Shown: positions 31,767 through 44,560, numbered from the stretch's first letter. The stretch: 64,000 bases of DNA from Phoenix dactylifera (GCF_009389715.1 NW_024067939.1:124001-188000); one strand, 5' to 3'. Numbers and translations: made by a program. The notes: generated by a model from the sequence alone, not told the origin.

Positions 31767-33448
31767 TGATGACCCAAAAATTGATTTAAAGATTAATTTT
31801 GATGATCACAAAACCTTGAAGTATAATTACTAATGCTTGTGTTGCAAGAAGAAAGATAATTTGTTTTGCAAGGAACATATCAAGTTGGAAAAATACAAGA
31901 AGGCTTCAAAAGCTCTCAAGAAAAGTTGGAAGAAAGCTACACTTCATTGGCCCAAGTTTCAAGTTCAAAGGATTCAAGTTAGAGGAGCAAATTCAAAGAA
32001 AAATTCAAAAGAATAGTCCTCGAGTCGACTCCTGGAAGTTTCGAGTCGACTCTGGCACTCTAGAGTTTCAAGGAACAGTGCTCGAGTCGACTCCGGGACT
32101 CTACGAGTCGACTCCGACTGAGAACAAACAAAAAGATAGAGAGTTGATTTTCAGCGCTACAGTGATCTCGAGTCGACTCCAACTTCAGCGGAGTCGACTC
32201 CCAGCTACAGTGCCGGCAGACTACTATTCACGAGTCGACTCCTATTTCAGCCGAGTTGACTCCTGCTTCAGCCGAGTCGACTCCTGCTTCAGCCGAGTCG
32301 ACTCGAGCACGCTGGGAGGCATAACGGCTAGTTTTTTCTTGATCCCAACGGCTCTATTTTTGTCTCTAACGGCTAGATTTTTGTTTCCACTCCCTCTAAA
32401 GCTATAAAATCAAGAGGAGAGCTAGGGAAGAGGGCATGGAAGTGGGAGAAAATATTTAGGGAAGAGATTTGAAAGAGATTACAAGAAAAATCTCCCACAA
32501 GCACAAAAGGGCCATTCAAAGTAAAATAGAGAGAAGAAGAGCATCCAAGTGAATCCCAAAGCTTTCTCTCCATCCGTGTGCTGCCTCGGAGATCCTCTAC
32601 TTCGTGCAAAATCAGAAGAGGGGCAAGTGAAGAAGAAGCCGAGTTCCTCCATCTACAAATTAGTTTGAGGGCTTCTTCTCTTTTCTTTACTTATTTACAT
32701 TTGCTATATTTGCTTAGTTAAGAAGCTTGTATTTGCTTAAAATTCTTAGTCTAATATCTTGTAACTTGATTCAATCAAGGGATTGAATCAAGAGGTTAAG
32801 GTTTGTTGGTGAGCCAAAGGAAAACCAACGGTGTTTAGGTTTGTTGGTGAGCCTAGGGTAAAACCAACGTGTAAGGGTTCGATTGTGATCCCGGAAAAAC
32901 AATCGGGGTGGTTCTAGTCGGTGAGCCAGGGAAAACCGACCGAGTTCGTTGTGAGCTCGTAAAACAACAAGTTTGGTTGTGAGCTTGTAAAACAACCGAC
33001 TGTAATCTAAGAGATTATAGTGAAATTCCCAAGAGGTCTTGGGGAGTGGATGTAGGTGCTGGGGTGCACCGAACCACTATACATCTTTGTGTTTGTGATG
33101 TCTTATCTCTTCTATTTCATGCCTTACATTCATGCTTGATTGTGTAATATCTCTAGCTTTGTTTTCTATAGAGTTATAAGTGATTTGCTTAGCTTCCACT
33201 CCATTCTTACCATACACATAGATTAAAATTGATCATACAACTATAAGTTAATTTTGGATCAATTGCACCCTAAAGCCATAGTATAATTGCTCTAGCTTAA
33301 TTTTCCACTGCTTTACTTGTAATTGCCTAGAGCTTAAGTAAATAACATCTTATTATTCCGCTGCACTCTATTCAAAGTAAAAATTAGGGAACATAATTTT
33401 TAGAAAACCCAATTCACCCCCCCTCTTGGGTTGTCACCTTGGGCAACA
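31767..33448 (+). repeat. SIRE-like 5' LTR
   Basis: 1682 bp, TGATGACCC...GGGCAACA. It contains about ten GAGTCGACTC palindromes (32020-32310), a TATA-like CTATAAAATC near 32400 and a second set of GTTGGTGAGCC-type short repeats (32800-32990). Confidence 0.95.
32020..32310. repeat. GAGTCGACTC palindrome array in the 5' LTR
   Basis: About ten copies of the perfect 10-bp palindrome (one is GAGTTGACTC), the last four in 21-bp tandem units with CCTGCTTCAGCC. It precedes the TATA-like box, so it lies in U3. Confidence 0.92.
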
Positions 33449-33450
33449 AG

Positions 33451-33462
33451 TGGTATCAGAGC
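33451..33462 (+). other. Primer-binding site (initiator tRNA-Met)
   Basis: TGGTATCAGAGC, the standard plant copia primer-binding sequence, starts 2 bp after the 5' LTR. Confidence 0.92.
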
Positions 33463-33509
33463 AGGTGCTCAAGATTAATTATTGATCTCACGATCAAGAG
33501 CCAAAGATC

Positions 33510-34469
33510 ATGACAACTCAAATAGATAGTTTTCTAGGAGAGGGACAGTTAATTGATAGGCCTCCACTGTTTAATGGCATAGACTACACATATTGGAAAG
33601 CACGCATGCGCATTTTTATTCAATCACAAAACTATTATTTATGGAAAATCATAATAAATGACCTTCATACACTCTCTCAAACTATTAATGAAAAGGACTT
33701 AGCACAATTGAATGCTAATGCTATGAACATATTATATTGTGCTATTCATGAAACGAAGTTTAATGAAATTTCTGCATGCTTATCTGCTAAGGAGATCTGG
33801 GATACTTTAGAAAATATTTATGATAAATCTCAGATTAGCTCACATGTGCTTCAATTGCGTACTAACAATGAGATTGCAGAATCCTCCACAGTAGCCGAGT
33901 CGACTCCCAGTTTGTCTGAGTCGACTCCTAGAGAAGAACAGTCTGAAAGGCAGAGACACAGTTTTGAAGACCCTGTGAACGAGTTGACTCCAAGTAGTTC
34001 CGAGTCAACTCCCAAGTTAGCCGAGTCGACTCCGACAAGGCCCGAGTCGACTCCGAGGCAGAACAATTCAAAAGACAGAGAATCATCTTTTAGGCCTCTG
34101 AGAACGAGACGTCTCCCGAAGATCTCGAGTCGACTCTCAAGTCAGTCGAGTCGACTCCAAGTAAACTCGAGTCGACTCGAGGAAGAAACAACAGTAAGAA
34201 AATTCAAAAGCTTCCTAAAGTCAAAGAAGAAGAGGAAGCAAGAAGAAAGGAAGAAAGAGATCAAAAGCAAGAAAGCTAGAAGCAACAATGAACTACAAGA
34301 GGTAACTAACTTATGTTTTATGGCACTAGAAAATAAAGTAGAATCTGAATCTAGTGAATTTCATGAAGAATTTTCTTATGATGAACTTTTAAATGCTTTC
34401 CATGATTTGTATGGTGAATGTAGAAAATTAGCTATGAAAAATAAAAATCTTAAAAAGTTAAATTTGTAA
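33510..34469 (+). CDS. SIRE-like gag, N-terminal part, with ESTP repeats
   Basis: 319 residues. Residues 1-130 are a copia gag (UBN2-type) domain with LFNGIDYTYWKARMRIFIQS and EIWDTLENIYDKS. Residues about 130-210 are a low-complexity insert in which the GAGTCGACTC motif encodes SESTP and then SSRL; these replace what is normally a modest linker. A Lys-rich helix follows, then a second gag-like segment (NLCFMALENK). A stop at 34467 ends the frame early, and related sequence continues to 34957 in another frame. Gag assembles the particle and packages the RNA. Confidence 0.85.
   Translation: MTTQIDSFLGEGQLIDRPPLFNGIDYTYWKARMRIFIQSQNYYLWKIIINDLHTLSQTINEKDLAQLNANAMNILYCAIHETKFNEISACLSAKEIWDTLENIYDKSQISSHVLQLRTNNEIAESSTVAESTPSLSESTPREEQSERQRHSFEDPVNELTPSSSESTPKLAESTPTRPESTPRQNNSKDRESSFRPLRTRRLPKISSRLSSQSSRLQVNSSRLEEETTVRKFKSFLKSKKKRKQEERKKEIKSKKARSNNELQEVTNLCFMALENKVESESSEFHEEFSYDELLNAFHDLYGECRKLAMKNKNLKKLNL
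33890..34180. repeat. GAGTCGACTC palindromes inside gag
   Basis: Nine copies (two degenerate: GAGTTGACTC and GAGTCAACTC). The first six read ESTP or ELTP; the last three are in another phase and read SSRL. Confidence 0.9.
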
Positions 34470-34960
34470 ATTTCAAAAGAAAGAAATTCTATTGCTGAAA
34501 TACAAGACAAACTAAATTCTGAAAATAAAAGCTTAAGGTTAATTCAGAAGAATTGATTCAGAAAAATCATAGCTTAATCAAAACAAACCAAAACTTGAGT
34601 AAAGAAGTTGACCAACTGAAATCTCTTATTAACAAGTTCACTGTAAGTTCAGAAAGATTAAAAATGATGTTTGAAAGCCAACATGCTGATTTTGATAAAT
34701 CAAAATTTGGCTTGATTCCTTCACTTAGCAATGAATCCCTAAAGAAAAATGTTTTGAATTTATCAAGCAAATCATCAAAAAGGATAACGTATTTCAAACA
34801 TCAAAAGAATGGACATAACAACCTTACCTATAGTTCTAGTACAATTAAATCAAATGGTAAAGTTATTACTATTAAACAGATTTGGATTCCAAAAGGAACC
34901 ATATGTCCTAACTCTCAAGGACCCAAGCAAGCTTGGGTACCCAAAATGAAAATATGAGGA
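34470..34960 (+). pseudogene. SIRE-like gag, C-terminal part, out of frame
   Basis: A coiled-coil-like reading (34553 on) ends with IKQIWIPKGTICPNSQGPKQ and AWVPKMKI, the characteristic SIRE-type gag/pol linker WVPKG...GPKQAWVPK. A zinc-knuckle is not recognisable (only FKHQKNGHNN remains where a CCHC would be), so RNA packaging by its own gag is doubtful. Confidence 0.7.
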
Positions 34961-35479
34961 TGTAGACATAGGTGTGCCAAGATACCCATGGAACAAATAG
35001 AACTTTCATACAAATGGGTGTTCTAGACACACATCAAAAAATGAAACTTAAAACATACTTATGAAAAGTAATTTTAAATAATAAAAAAATAATAATAATA
35101 ATGAAATCAGTAAACCTTGCATTTCATCATTATTTTTGCTTTAGTATTTGATTGAAATATGAATTGCAAGTATTGACCAATTTTGTGATATAAAAAATAC
35201 TTTTGAAAATATAATCAAATCACTTCATTTTATAGTATACTTTACTCACTATTGGATAAGTTGCTAAAAGATTAATCAATTTATTAAGAATAACTCTATG
35301 AATTCTCTATATGCTTGATTGAGAGTTTTTATCCATGGCATTATTATTTATTGATCATAGATATGATAATGTGTACTTGGTATGCTTTTGAATATATGCA
35401 CTATGAATACCAAGATTAAAGAAACCATCTTTGGCATATAAAATCAACTCATGCTAGTATGTACTTAATCTCAAAAGAC

Positions 35480-37650
35480 CTTGCCATTGCCTTACTTAGA
35501 TTATCTTCTGAAAGGTCAAAGTTTGCTATGCATGTTAACTAAGGAAACAAACAAGAATCAATTTCTAAATCTAAAGATGTTGTTTCCATCACTAAGTTTT
35601 CAAAAGCTTACATTGGATTTGTTCTTGGCAAATAAAATTGAAATATTTTCTGTATTTGCTAAATCTTGTAAAAGTGTTTCAAATGATAAAGGTTTCCAAA
35701 CTGTGAAGGTATCATGGCACAGTGTTGAAAACCAAAATCCTGATAAAGTTTATACAGAAATTAATTATTTCAGCACCAAGGACACCTTAAGTAAAATAGG
35801 GTTAATAGAATTCTTGAAGAAATAAAAAAGACAATTGTGTATGATAGTCATCTACTTAAATAATTTTTAAAAGCTATCATCACTGCTTGTCATACATATG
35901 ATTTCTATTAGATCTATTTTTTGATGAAAACTCCTTTTGATCTTCTGAAAAATGGAAAATGAACCATTGCATATCTTTCATATTTTTCAGTCATACACGT
36001 TATGCTTGATATGTTCTTTTGAAAATAATGCCAAATCTAATAAAGATACTTCTATCTTTGGATATCATTCATCAAGCAATGCATATAGAATATTCAATGA
36101 AAAGATCCTCATTGTAGAAATATCAATTCATTTTATTCTCTATGAGACTAATGATCTTTCATCAAGTCACTAAAATCAGATTATATGTGTATATGTTAAT
36201 CTTTTTGCTTGCATATAACAATCTAAAACTAAAACACCTTAAGAAGAATGAGCAAGACTATAATTGGTCAAGTTAAACTAAATCATTTTTTAAAAGAGAG
36301 AGAATTTGAAATCTTGCCGATAAAATCGGAAAACTTGTTAATAATTAGAACCAAATTGAGTTTTCAGAAATGCACTTAATGAAGAAAAATTGGTGACTAC
36401 TAAAAGATTCAATCAAGAAAAGATGAATTAGATCTTGATGAAATCCTTGCATGATTAGAAGTAAAGATCACCATTATCATTTGCTTGCTTCATGAGCTTT
36501 ATATTCTGTCAAATGAATGTGTAGAATGCACTCCTATGTGGTTATTTCATTAAAAAGGAGATCTATGTTAAATAACCACCATATTTGAAAACACTCATTA
36601 CAAATATGTTAAAGCAATATATAATTTGGAACAAGCATCAAAAGCAGGATATAAAAGCTTAAGTAACCTCTTTTTTTATAAAAATAATAGTGATAAATCT
36701 ATACATCAAAAAGAAGAATTTGTGATATCTTATTTGCTCAAGGTATGCATTGATGACATCATTTTTGGTTCTACTAATGAAGAGTTTTATGAAGATTTTA
36801 CTAAGCTCATGCAAGGTGAGTTTGAAATATGTATGATGAATGAATTAACATCTTCTCTCAAACTCCAAATTAAGACAAACAAGAAAGGGGATCTTCATTG
36901 ACCAAAGTTAGTCCACGAGAAAACTCTTAATAGAAGATTGGCATGAAGAAGGTATGTCTGTGACCCCATCTTGTAGAATTTGAAAAGGATGAGCAAAGTA
37001 GATCTATTGTTTTAAAGCTGTATTGAAGCATGATAGAATAACTATTTTATCATATAGCTAGTAGACCAGATTGTATGCTCATTATGTGCCCTTGTGCAAG
37101 ACTTCAATCTAACTTTAATGAATCATATTTTATTGATAACAAATAAATCATAATCTGAATTTTGATAGAAACAACCGTTTAAGATAAGTTGATTAAAACT
37201 TAGCTAACATGTCTTATTGATAATTATCTTAAGCAAATAGAATCTAAGCTAAATTGATTCTGAAAATAAAAAAAATTGATAAATCTTTCTATTGCCTCAC
37301 ATGCTTGTCCTTGAACCATCTTGGTTAATGAAACTATCTCTTTAGTTCAAGTGATATGTGCTTGCTTATATTTAGGCAATCTCTTGAGTAAAGCGACTCA
37401 ACATGCAACTATTGTCATATCTTATATTGAGTCATCTAGTTAAAAAAAACATGTTGGATGAATGTTTTTGTAGAAACTAATGACTTTCTTTCAAGAAAGA
37501 AAAGGAGTGTGTTAATAATGCAGGATCCTTGAGCAAGAAAATGAGAGATCTCAACTTGAAGGATATCTCCATGTAAGATACAATAAACATTCACATGCAA
37601 ACAAGAGAGAGGACCTTCTTCAGCCAAAAGTTCATACATAAGAAATCTAG
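35480..37650 (+). pseudogene. SIRE-like pol remnants (integrase, RT, RNase H)
   Basis: Pieces can be followed in order: an integrase-like LDLF...FAKSCKSVSNDKGF at 35600-35700; RT with VCIDDIIFGSTNEEFYEDFT (36743-36805), a changed YVDD box; ASRPD-like sequence near 37065 and a weak RNase H tail around 37500-37640. Stops occur every few tens of codons and long parts are deleted, so no activity remains. The decay is far deeper than the LTR divergence. Confidence 0.75.
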
Positions 37651-40600
37651 TACGTATTTGACTGAAGAATGTAGAATGAATTGGTAATTCTAGATACTTC
37701 TCTCATAAATTTATTGAGCAAATTCAATAACTTAAATCTTATTATGGCATGATTAAGGTCTTTAATTATTAATTTTTGATATCATGTCTATATATACATA
37801 TATTGATTGACTTATACTTTTAGAAATTGTTTCATGGTTTGCCCAAACTATAATATATCTTTGCCTATATCATAACCATGAAATACACAAGTTTATGCTT
37901 AAAGTTTTGATTTAAAATAACTTGTGAGAAATTATGAATCCTTGAGCACAATAAAAATGTTGTTTGCATGATATACATCTATATGATACATAAGATTATT
38001 TCTTTATTCTACTCTTTCATGTAAATTACTTGAGAATAACAAAAAGAGAGAGAGATAAAGAAAAGAAAATGGATATTATTCAAGAGATGTAAAATCTAAG
38101 CAAAGGCAAATACTCCAATCTTAAGGAAAAGCAAAACAAGCATAATATATTCGGCATATTTGGAAGGGATAAAATCCATAATTAATTACACTTAAACATG
38201 GAGAGTTTGAAGTGAACATTTTAACCTTTCTATATTGCTCATCATAGGGATGGTGCCAATGGGGAGGCTAGTGGTAGTACCCGGCACTATTTGACCCAAC
38301 TATTCGGTGTAGGGTATATTAGGGACGGCACAAGAGGAAGGCTAGTGGTAGTACCTCGTGCCCCTTCTAACTCCACCGGATAGGGAGCAAATAGAGTATA
38401 GAGCATAAGAAAGTAAAAATGAAAGACAAAGTAAATGAAAGTATATAAGAAGAATCAAGTCAAATTTTTTAATCACTTGAAAACACACTTTAAGGATGAA
38501 ATCAATGCAAGATTATATTTAAATAGGGGGAGTTTATTTGAAAATAATTGATTTTGATCCTTGACATGCTTGTTCTTAATATTTTAATACATGACTTAAC
38601 ACATAATATATTTTGCATATGGCATGATGTTTTGAATTATGGGTTCTCAATATTTTGTAATGCTCCATGCTTAGGATAATTTGATTGAATGTCTGGAATA
38701 CTTCATAAAATTCTTTTTGGGTATTATTGAAAAGAAATTTCAGATTTGTCATTCACAATCATCTTTAAGATTTGAAAGTTGAATAAATTTGTAAAAAGGA
38801 GAAGAGAAAGATATCTCTATTTAGGCAAAATGAATTGATCTTGATCTATCTTTCTACTTGCCTAACTTTGATACATAATATCCTAATACTTCTTAAAATA
38901 TCCTCCATTTTGTATCGAAACTCAATATTAAATACAAAGATTCTGAAAATGCTCTAATGTTATTGAAATATGTGTTTTCAATCTTAGTAATTTAAGATGA
39001 GCTACAATGTAGAAGATACATATCTCAAATTATAATTTTGAAAGCCTTCTTGGAAATTCTTATGAAAATTCAGAATCTGATTTTGTATAAAAGCTTAAAC
39101 TTAACTTAAAAATGCTTATATCGTTACATTTTTGTAACCTTAGTCATATGTTTCAATGATCGCAATATTCAGAAGAATAACTCAATATGCTTCCTAAATA
39201 AAAAAAAAATCTTAACTTAAGAAAAATAGAATTAATTTTGATGCCTTGGTTGATTGCTCCGATACGCATCCGAAACATATCATTTCTTATCTTTAAAATG
39301 TACTAATATGGGTCTAAATGATGTGTCTTTCAATGATCTTGATTGCAAACAAATATTTTTAAATATATGATTTTATTTTGATATTAAAAAGATTTATTGT
39401 GCTTCATGTATACATTGCTGAAAAACTTTGATTAAGAAATTGAGTTCTATAAATATATATACTTCAATGATCATCTATATTTTTTTTCTCCTACATTATT
39501 AAAGACTTCCATCAATATATATATATTATTAAAAGAGTGAATGATCTTAAGTCTAGAAACATTTCAGCTCACTCAAATGATTCTTAAAAGAAAGAAAATG
39601 TAAATGCTTTTGAAAGAATCGATCTGAGCTTCAAATGAATCATTTTCTGATTAACATTTCAGTACATTTTCTCAAAGATTAAGAGGAAGCATAACTTGTT
39701 CTTGAAAGATTAAAAAGAGTGATTGCTATAAATTTTGAATAATTCTAGAACACTCTACATTCTTAATATTATAGAATAATTAAAGAAGAATGCATCTTTT
39801 GAGGGGGAGCTTTAGATATTCAATCTAAATGCATTCTGTATCTTATCCAAAATGTCACGTCCATTTTGATGGATATTTTGAATGCGTTATGGATTGATTT
39901 TTGATGAACCTCATTGTGTTGCATGACTTCATGAATACATAATAAGCTGGTACCTTGAGATGAGTTGTATAACGGCTGTTTTATCTCAAAATTTGAGCTT
40001 TATGGAAATAGAATATATTGAACATATATTTTCGAGTTTGACAATTTTATTGGACACTATCTTCCAATTTTAAACTTTTATATGGAATGAATAATTAAGG
40101 GGGAGAAAGAAAATTTTAGAGGAAGAGATCATATGGAACTTAATCGCATAAATCCACAACTAAAGGAGAGAGAAAGAACACTGAATGAGAAGAGATCCTA
40201 ATACTCTCCAATAAGTATCATTTGAAATTTAAATATACAAATCTTTATGATACACCTTGAGGCTTGTTATTTGGTTAATATATCTTATGCATAAATCATG
40301 AACCAAATTGCAATTCAAACAGTTGATCTTAAGAGCCTCTAACTTAATGAAAAAGGGGGAGAATAATGTGTTGAATTTTCTTGAGTATCTCTCAGAAAAT
40401 CTATTTTGGAATTCACTAATGAGTTCTTATTGGCTTGTTCTTTAGAACTTCAATTTAGTGCCAATTCATTATTATATGTACCAAAATGTGCTTCTTTTTA
40501 AAGGAATAAAGTCTTTAAAAGAACCTTCAAAGCTTTCAATTTTATGTGTGCTCTAAGATATATCATAAATTGCATGAATTCATGTTTTGGTATTTATGCC

Positions 40601-41209
40601 ACAATATTTTTACACCATAAAAAAAAAAAAAAAACTTTGCAATCATACTTAATATATTGCTCTTATACTCTGAAAATTAGTTAAATTGCTCTCATGTTGC
40701 TAAAATACTTAATATATTGGGCAAAAGATCTTAAATGAACAAGCTTTCATACTTATTATTGAAGAGAGGTTAAATTTCCATTCGTGCTTTCCTTGAATAT
40801 CATTTGTGGTACTTCTTGAATTAACTTAAGAAAGATTTCACTTACACTTGAGTTGAAAACTATCCTTGGAATCACATTCGATGTGCTCTCATCATAATTG
40901 GCTCTGAAATTATCCTAATTGGCTCTGATCTATGCTCATTAATCTTTTTCTAACATTATTGCCTTGAGTTATATGATTCATATTCTTGCAATAATTATCT
41001 TTTTGATGTTGTCAAAAAGGGGGAGAAGTATCTAAGTATATGCTCATAATGCTTTATGTGTTGATTATGTTAAGTTGATTAAATCTAAAGCATTATCATG
41101 AAGTATAATTTAAAGATACATATTTTCTACTTCATACAACTTAGCTATGCATTACTTCTAAAACACAATATATTTTATATTGCCTATACTCCAAGTTTTG
41201 TCATCATCA
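37651..41209 (+). other. SIRE-like 3' non-coding region
   Basis: About 3.5 kb, AT-rich, without coding sequence. At 38240-38395 a degenerate repeat of GGCTAGTGGTAGTACC occurs twice. Purine tracts of the form AAGGGGGAGA recur near 39800, 40098, 40354 and 41020, resembling extra polypurine tracts. Confidence 0.6.
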
Positions 41210-41222
41210 AAAAGGGGGAGAT
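41210..41222 (+). other. Polypurine tract of the SIRE-like element
   Basis: AAAAAGGGGGAGAT directly precedes the 3' LTR start TGATGACCC. Confidence 0.9.
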
Positions 41223-42929
41223 TGATGACCCAAAAATTGATTTAAAGATTAATTTTGATGATCACAAAACCTTGAAGTATAATTACTAATGCTTGTGTTG
41301 CAAGAAGAAAGATAATTTGTTTTGCAAGGAACATATCAAGTTGGAAAAATACAAGAAGGCTTCAAAAGCTCTCAAGAAAAGTTGGAAGAAAGCTACAAGT
41401 CATTGGCCCAAGTTTCAAGTTCAAAGGATTCAAGTTAGAGGAGCAAATTCAAAGAAAAATTCAAAAGAATAGTCCTCGAGTCGACTCCTGGAAGTTTCGA
41501 GTCGACTCTGGCACTCTAGAGTTTTAAGGAACAGTGCTCGAGTCGACTCCGGGACTCTACGAGTCGACTCCGACTGAGAACAAACAAAAAGACAGAGAGT
41601 TGATTTTCAGCGCTACAGTGATCTCGAGTCGACTCCAACTTCAGCGGAGTCGACTCCCAGCTACAGTGCCGGCAGACTACTATTCACGAGTCGACTCCTA
41701 TTTCAGCCGAGTTGACTCCTGCTTCAGTCGAGTCGACTCCTGCTTCAGCCGAGTCGACTCCTGCTTCAGCCGAGTCGACTCGAGCACGCTGGGAGGCATA
41801 ACGGCTAGTTTTTTCTTGATCCCAACGGCTCTATTTTTGTCTCTAACGGCTAGATTTTTGTTTTCACTCCCTCTAAAGCTATAAAATCAAGAGGAGAGCT
41901 AGGGAAGAGGGCATGGAAGTGGGAGAAAACATTTAGGGAAGAGATTTGAAAGAGATTACAAGAAAAATCTTCCACAAGCACAAAAGGGCCATTCAAAGTA
42001 AAATAGAGAGAAGAAGAGCATCCAAGTGAATTCCAAAGCTTTCTCTCCATCCGTGTGCTGCCTCGGAGATCCTCTACTTCGTGCAAAATCAGAAGAGGGG
42101 CAAGTGAAGAAGAAGCCGAGTTCCTCCATCTACAAATTAGTTTGAGGGCTTCTTCTCTTTTCTTTACTTATTTACATTTGCTATATTTGCTTAGTTAAGA
42201 AGCTTGTATTTGCTTTAAATTCTTAGTCTAATATCTTGTAACTTGATTCAATCAAGGGATTGAATCAAGAGGTTAAGGTTTGTTGGTGAGCCAAAGGAAA
42301 ACCAACGGTGTTTAGGTTTGTTGGTGAGCCTAGGGTAAAACCAACGTGTAAGGGTTCGATTGTGATCCCGGAAAAACAATCGGGGTGGTTCTAGTCGGTG
42401 AGCCAGGGAAAACCGACCGAGTTCGTTGTGAGCTCGTAAAACAACAAGTTTGGTTGTGAGCTTGTAAAACAACCGACTGTAATCTAAGAGATTATAGTGA
42501 AATTCCCAAGAGGTCTTGGGGAGTGGATGTAGGTGCTGGGGTGCACCGAACCACTATACATCTTTGTGTTTGTGATGTCTTATCTCTTCTATTTCATGCC
42601 TTACATTCATGCTTGATTGTGTAATATCTCTAGCTTTGTTTTCTATAGAGTTATAAGTGATTTGCTTAGCTTCCACTCCATTCTTACCATACACATAGAT
42701 TAAAATTGATCATACAACTATAAGTTAATTTTGGATCAATTGCACCCTAAAGCCATAGTATAATTGCTCTAGCTTAATTTTCCACTGCTTTACTTGTAAT
42801 TGCCTAGAGCTTAAGTAAATAACATCTTATTATTCCGCTGCACTCTATTCAAAGTAAAAATTAGGGAACATAATTTTTAGAAAACCCAATTCACCCCCCC
42901 CCCCTCTTGGGTTGTCACCTTGGGCAACA
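41223..42929 (+). repeat. SIRE-like 3' LTR
   Basis: 1707 bp. It carries one more 21-bp palindrome unit than the 5' LTR (array 41473-41785) and a longer C-run near its end. Confidence 0.95.
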
Positions 42930-42934
42930 GGGTT

Positions 42935-43342
42935 TTTGGCAAACCAATCACAAAGTCCATGGTGACATGCTCCCACTTCTATTGAGGAATAAGTAGAGAC
43001 TGTAATGGTTCCGCAGGTCTCTGATGTTCTGTTTTTACCTGCTGATATGGTAGACACTGAGCTACAAATTGAGCAATATCCTTTTTCATACCACTCCACC
43101 AAAAATGTTTCTTTAAATTCTTATACATCTTAGTGCCTCCTGGATGCATCGTATAAGCCGAGCTATGAGTCTCCTCTAAACTTTCATTCCTTAGTTCTGG
43201 AACTTTAGGAACGCACAATCTGCTACCGAATCTTAAGGAACCATCCTCATGCACATGAAATTCACTTTGAACACCAGACTCTACTGCTCTCCTTAGCCTA
43301 TGTAATTTTGAATCCTCTATCTGAGATGACTTAATCCTTCAA
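42935..43342 (-). pseudogene. Chromovirus integrase N-terminal (HHCC) part
   Basis: The minus-strand reading has ETHSSAYTMHPGGTKMYKNL and FWWSGMKKDIAQFVAQCLPY, the HHCC zinc-binding module, in which a Cys position reads L. It continues across the SIRE insertion into 31766. Confidence 0.88.
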
Positions 43343-43827
43343 TCAGGGTAGGTTGCCCATAAGATTAGCAAGTCGAACTTGAGGATCATGTAGTCGTACT
43401 TCAATTTTATATTTCTCTGAGTCCAACAAAATGTTTCTTTGTGTAGTGATCAGAACCATTAATTTGCTTAGAAATTTTCTGCTTAGAGCATCAGCCACAA
43501 CATTTGCTTTTCCCGAATGATAATTGATAGTTAGGTCATAATCCTTTAATAGCTCTAACCATCTCCTTTGCCTCAAATTCAGCTCCTTTTGAGTATAGAT
43601 ATACTTCAGACTTTTGTGGTCCGTAAAAATTTCACAATGTTTACCATATAAATAGTGCCTCTATATTTTTAAAGCAAAGATCAAAGCTGCTAACTCCAAA
43701 TCATCAGTAGGGTAATTCAGCTCATATGGTTTTAGCTGTCTGGAAGCATAGGCTATCACTTTCTCATTTTGCATAAGAACACAACTAAGGCCCTTCCGTG
43801 ATGCATCACTCTAGATGATGTCCTGTC
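43343..43827 (-). pseudogene. Chromovirus RNase H
   Basis: [20 protein letters not shown] and [13 protein letters not shown] mark the RNase H/connection region. The upstream part (to 43827) is readable only with stops. Confidence 0.85.
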
Positions 43828-44560
43828 CTAAAAACTCTGCTGACAATTCTCCTTCCATTCAAACTTTACTTGCTTTTGAGTTAGATGAGATAGAGGCATG
43901 GCAATACGAGAGAATCCCTCAACGAATCTCCGATAGTATCCCGCTATTCCCAAAAAGCTGCACATTTCGGACACATTAGTAGATCTACTCCAAGCAACTA
44001 CTGCTTCCACTTTCTTTGGATCCACAGAAATGCCATCCTTGGAGATCACATGCCCGAGAAAGGTGACACTATTTAACAGCTTGTTTTCTCTAACAGCTTG
44101 CAATACTATCCTCAAATATTCCTCATGCTCTTGTGGGCTTTTTGAATAGACTAGAATGTCATCAATAAATACTACTACAAATCAATCTAGTTAGGGCATG
44201 AACACCCGGTTCATAAGATCCATAAAGACTGCCGGTGCATTTGTCAACCCGAAGGGCATAACCAAAAACTCATAGTATCCATATCTAGTTCTGAATGTTG
44301 TCTTCGGTATGTCTTCAGCCTTTATTTTCAACTGATGATATCCGGAGCATAGATCAATTTTTGAAAAGACTTGTGCCCCTTGCAACTGATCGAACAAATC
44401 ATCAATTCTCAGTAAAGGGTATTTGTTCTGCACTGTTACTTCATTCATTTCTCGATAATCTATGCAAAGCCAAAAACTGTCATCTTTCTTTTTACGAATA
44501 GTACAGGAGAACCCAAGGAGAAACACTAGGCCTGATGAAACCCTTATCCCATAGCTCCTA
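43828..44560 (-). pseudogene. Chromovirus reverse transcriptase
   Basis: [40 protein letters not shown] and [20 protein letters not shown] are RT motifs. The YVDD-type region around 44165 is broken (stop near 44187), and the thumb continues at 44115 with [20 protein letters not shown]. Non-functional. Confidence 0.9.

Larger units (their letters stand above)
31767..42929 (+). mobile_element. SIRE/Maximus-like copia element, internally defective
   Basis: 11,163 bp with LTRs at 31767-33448 and 41223-42929 and a perfect 5-bp TSD, GGGTT (31762-31766 and 42930-42934). A primer-binding site complementary to initiator tRNA-Met and a polypurine tract are in place. Gag is open for 319 codons, but pol is ruined by stops and frame changes. 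The LTRs differ at only about ten bases plus one repeat unit and a C-tract. The SIRE assignment rests on element size, large LTRs, gag type and a long 3' non-coding region, and is an inference. Confidence 0.92.

Noticed and set aside
32078-32407. Ser/Asp/Arg-rich ORF in the SIRE-like LTR (and its copy at 41534)
   Set aside because: It arises from the GAGTCGACTC array, has no leader or conservation, and its length differs between the LTRs.
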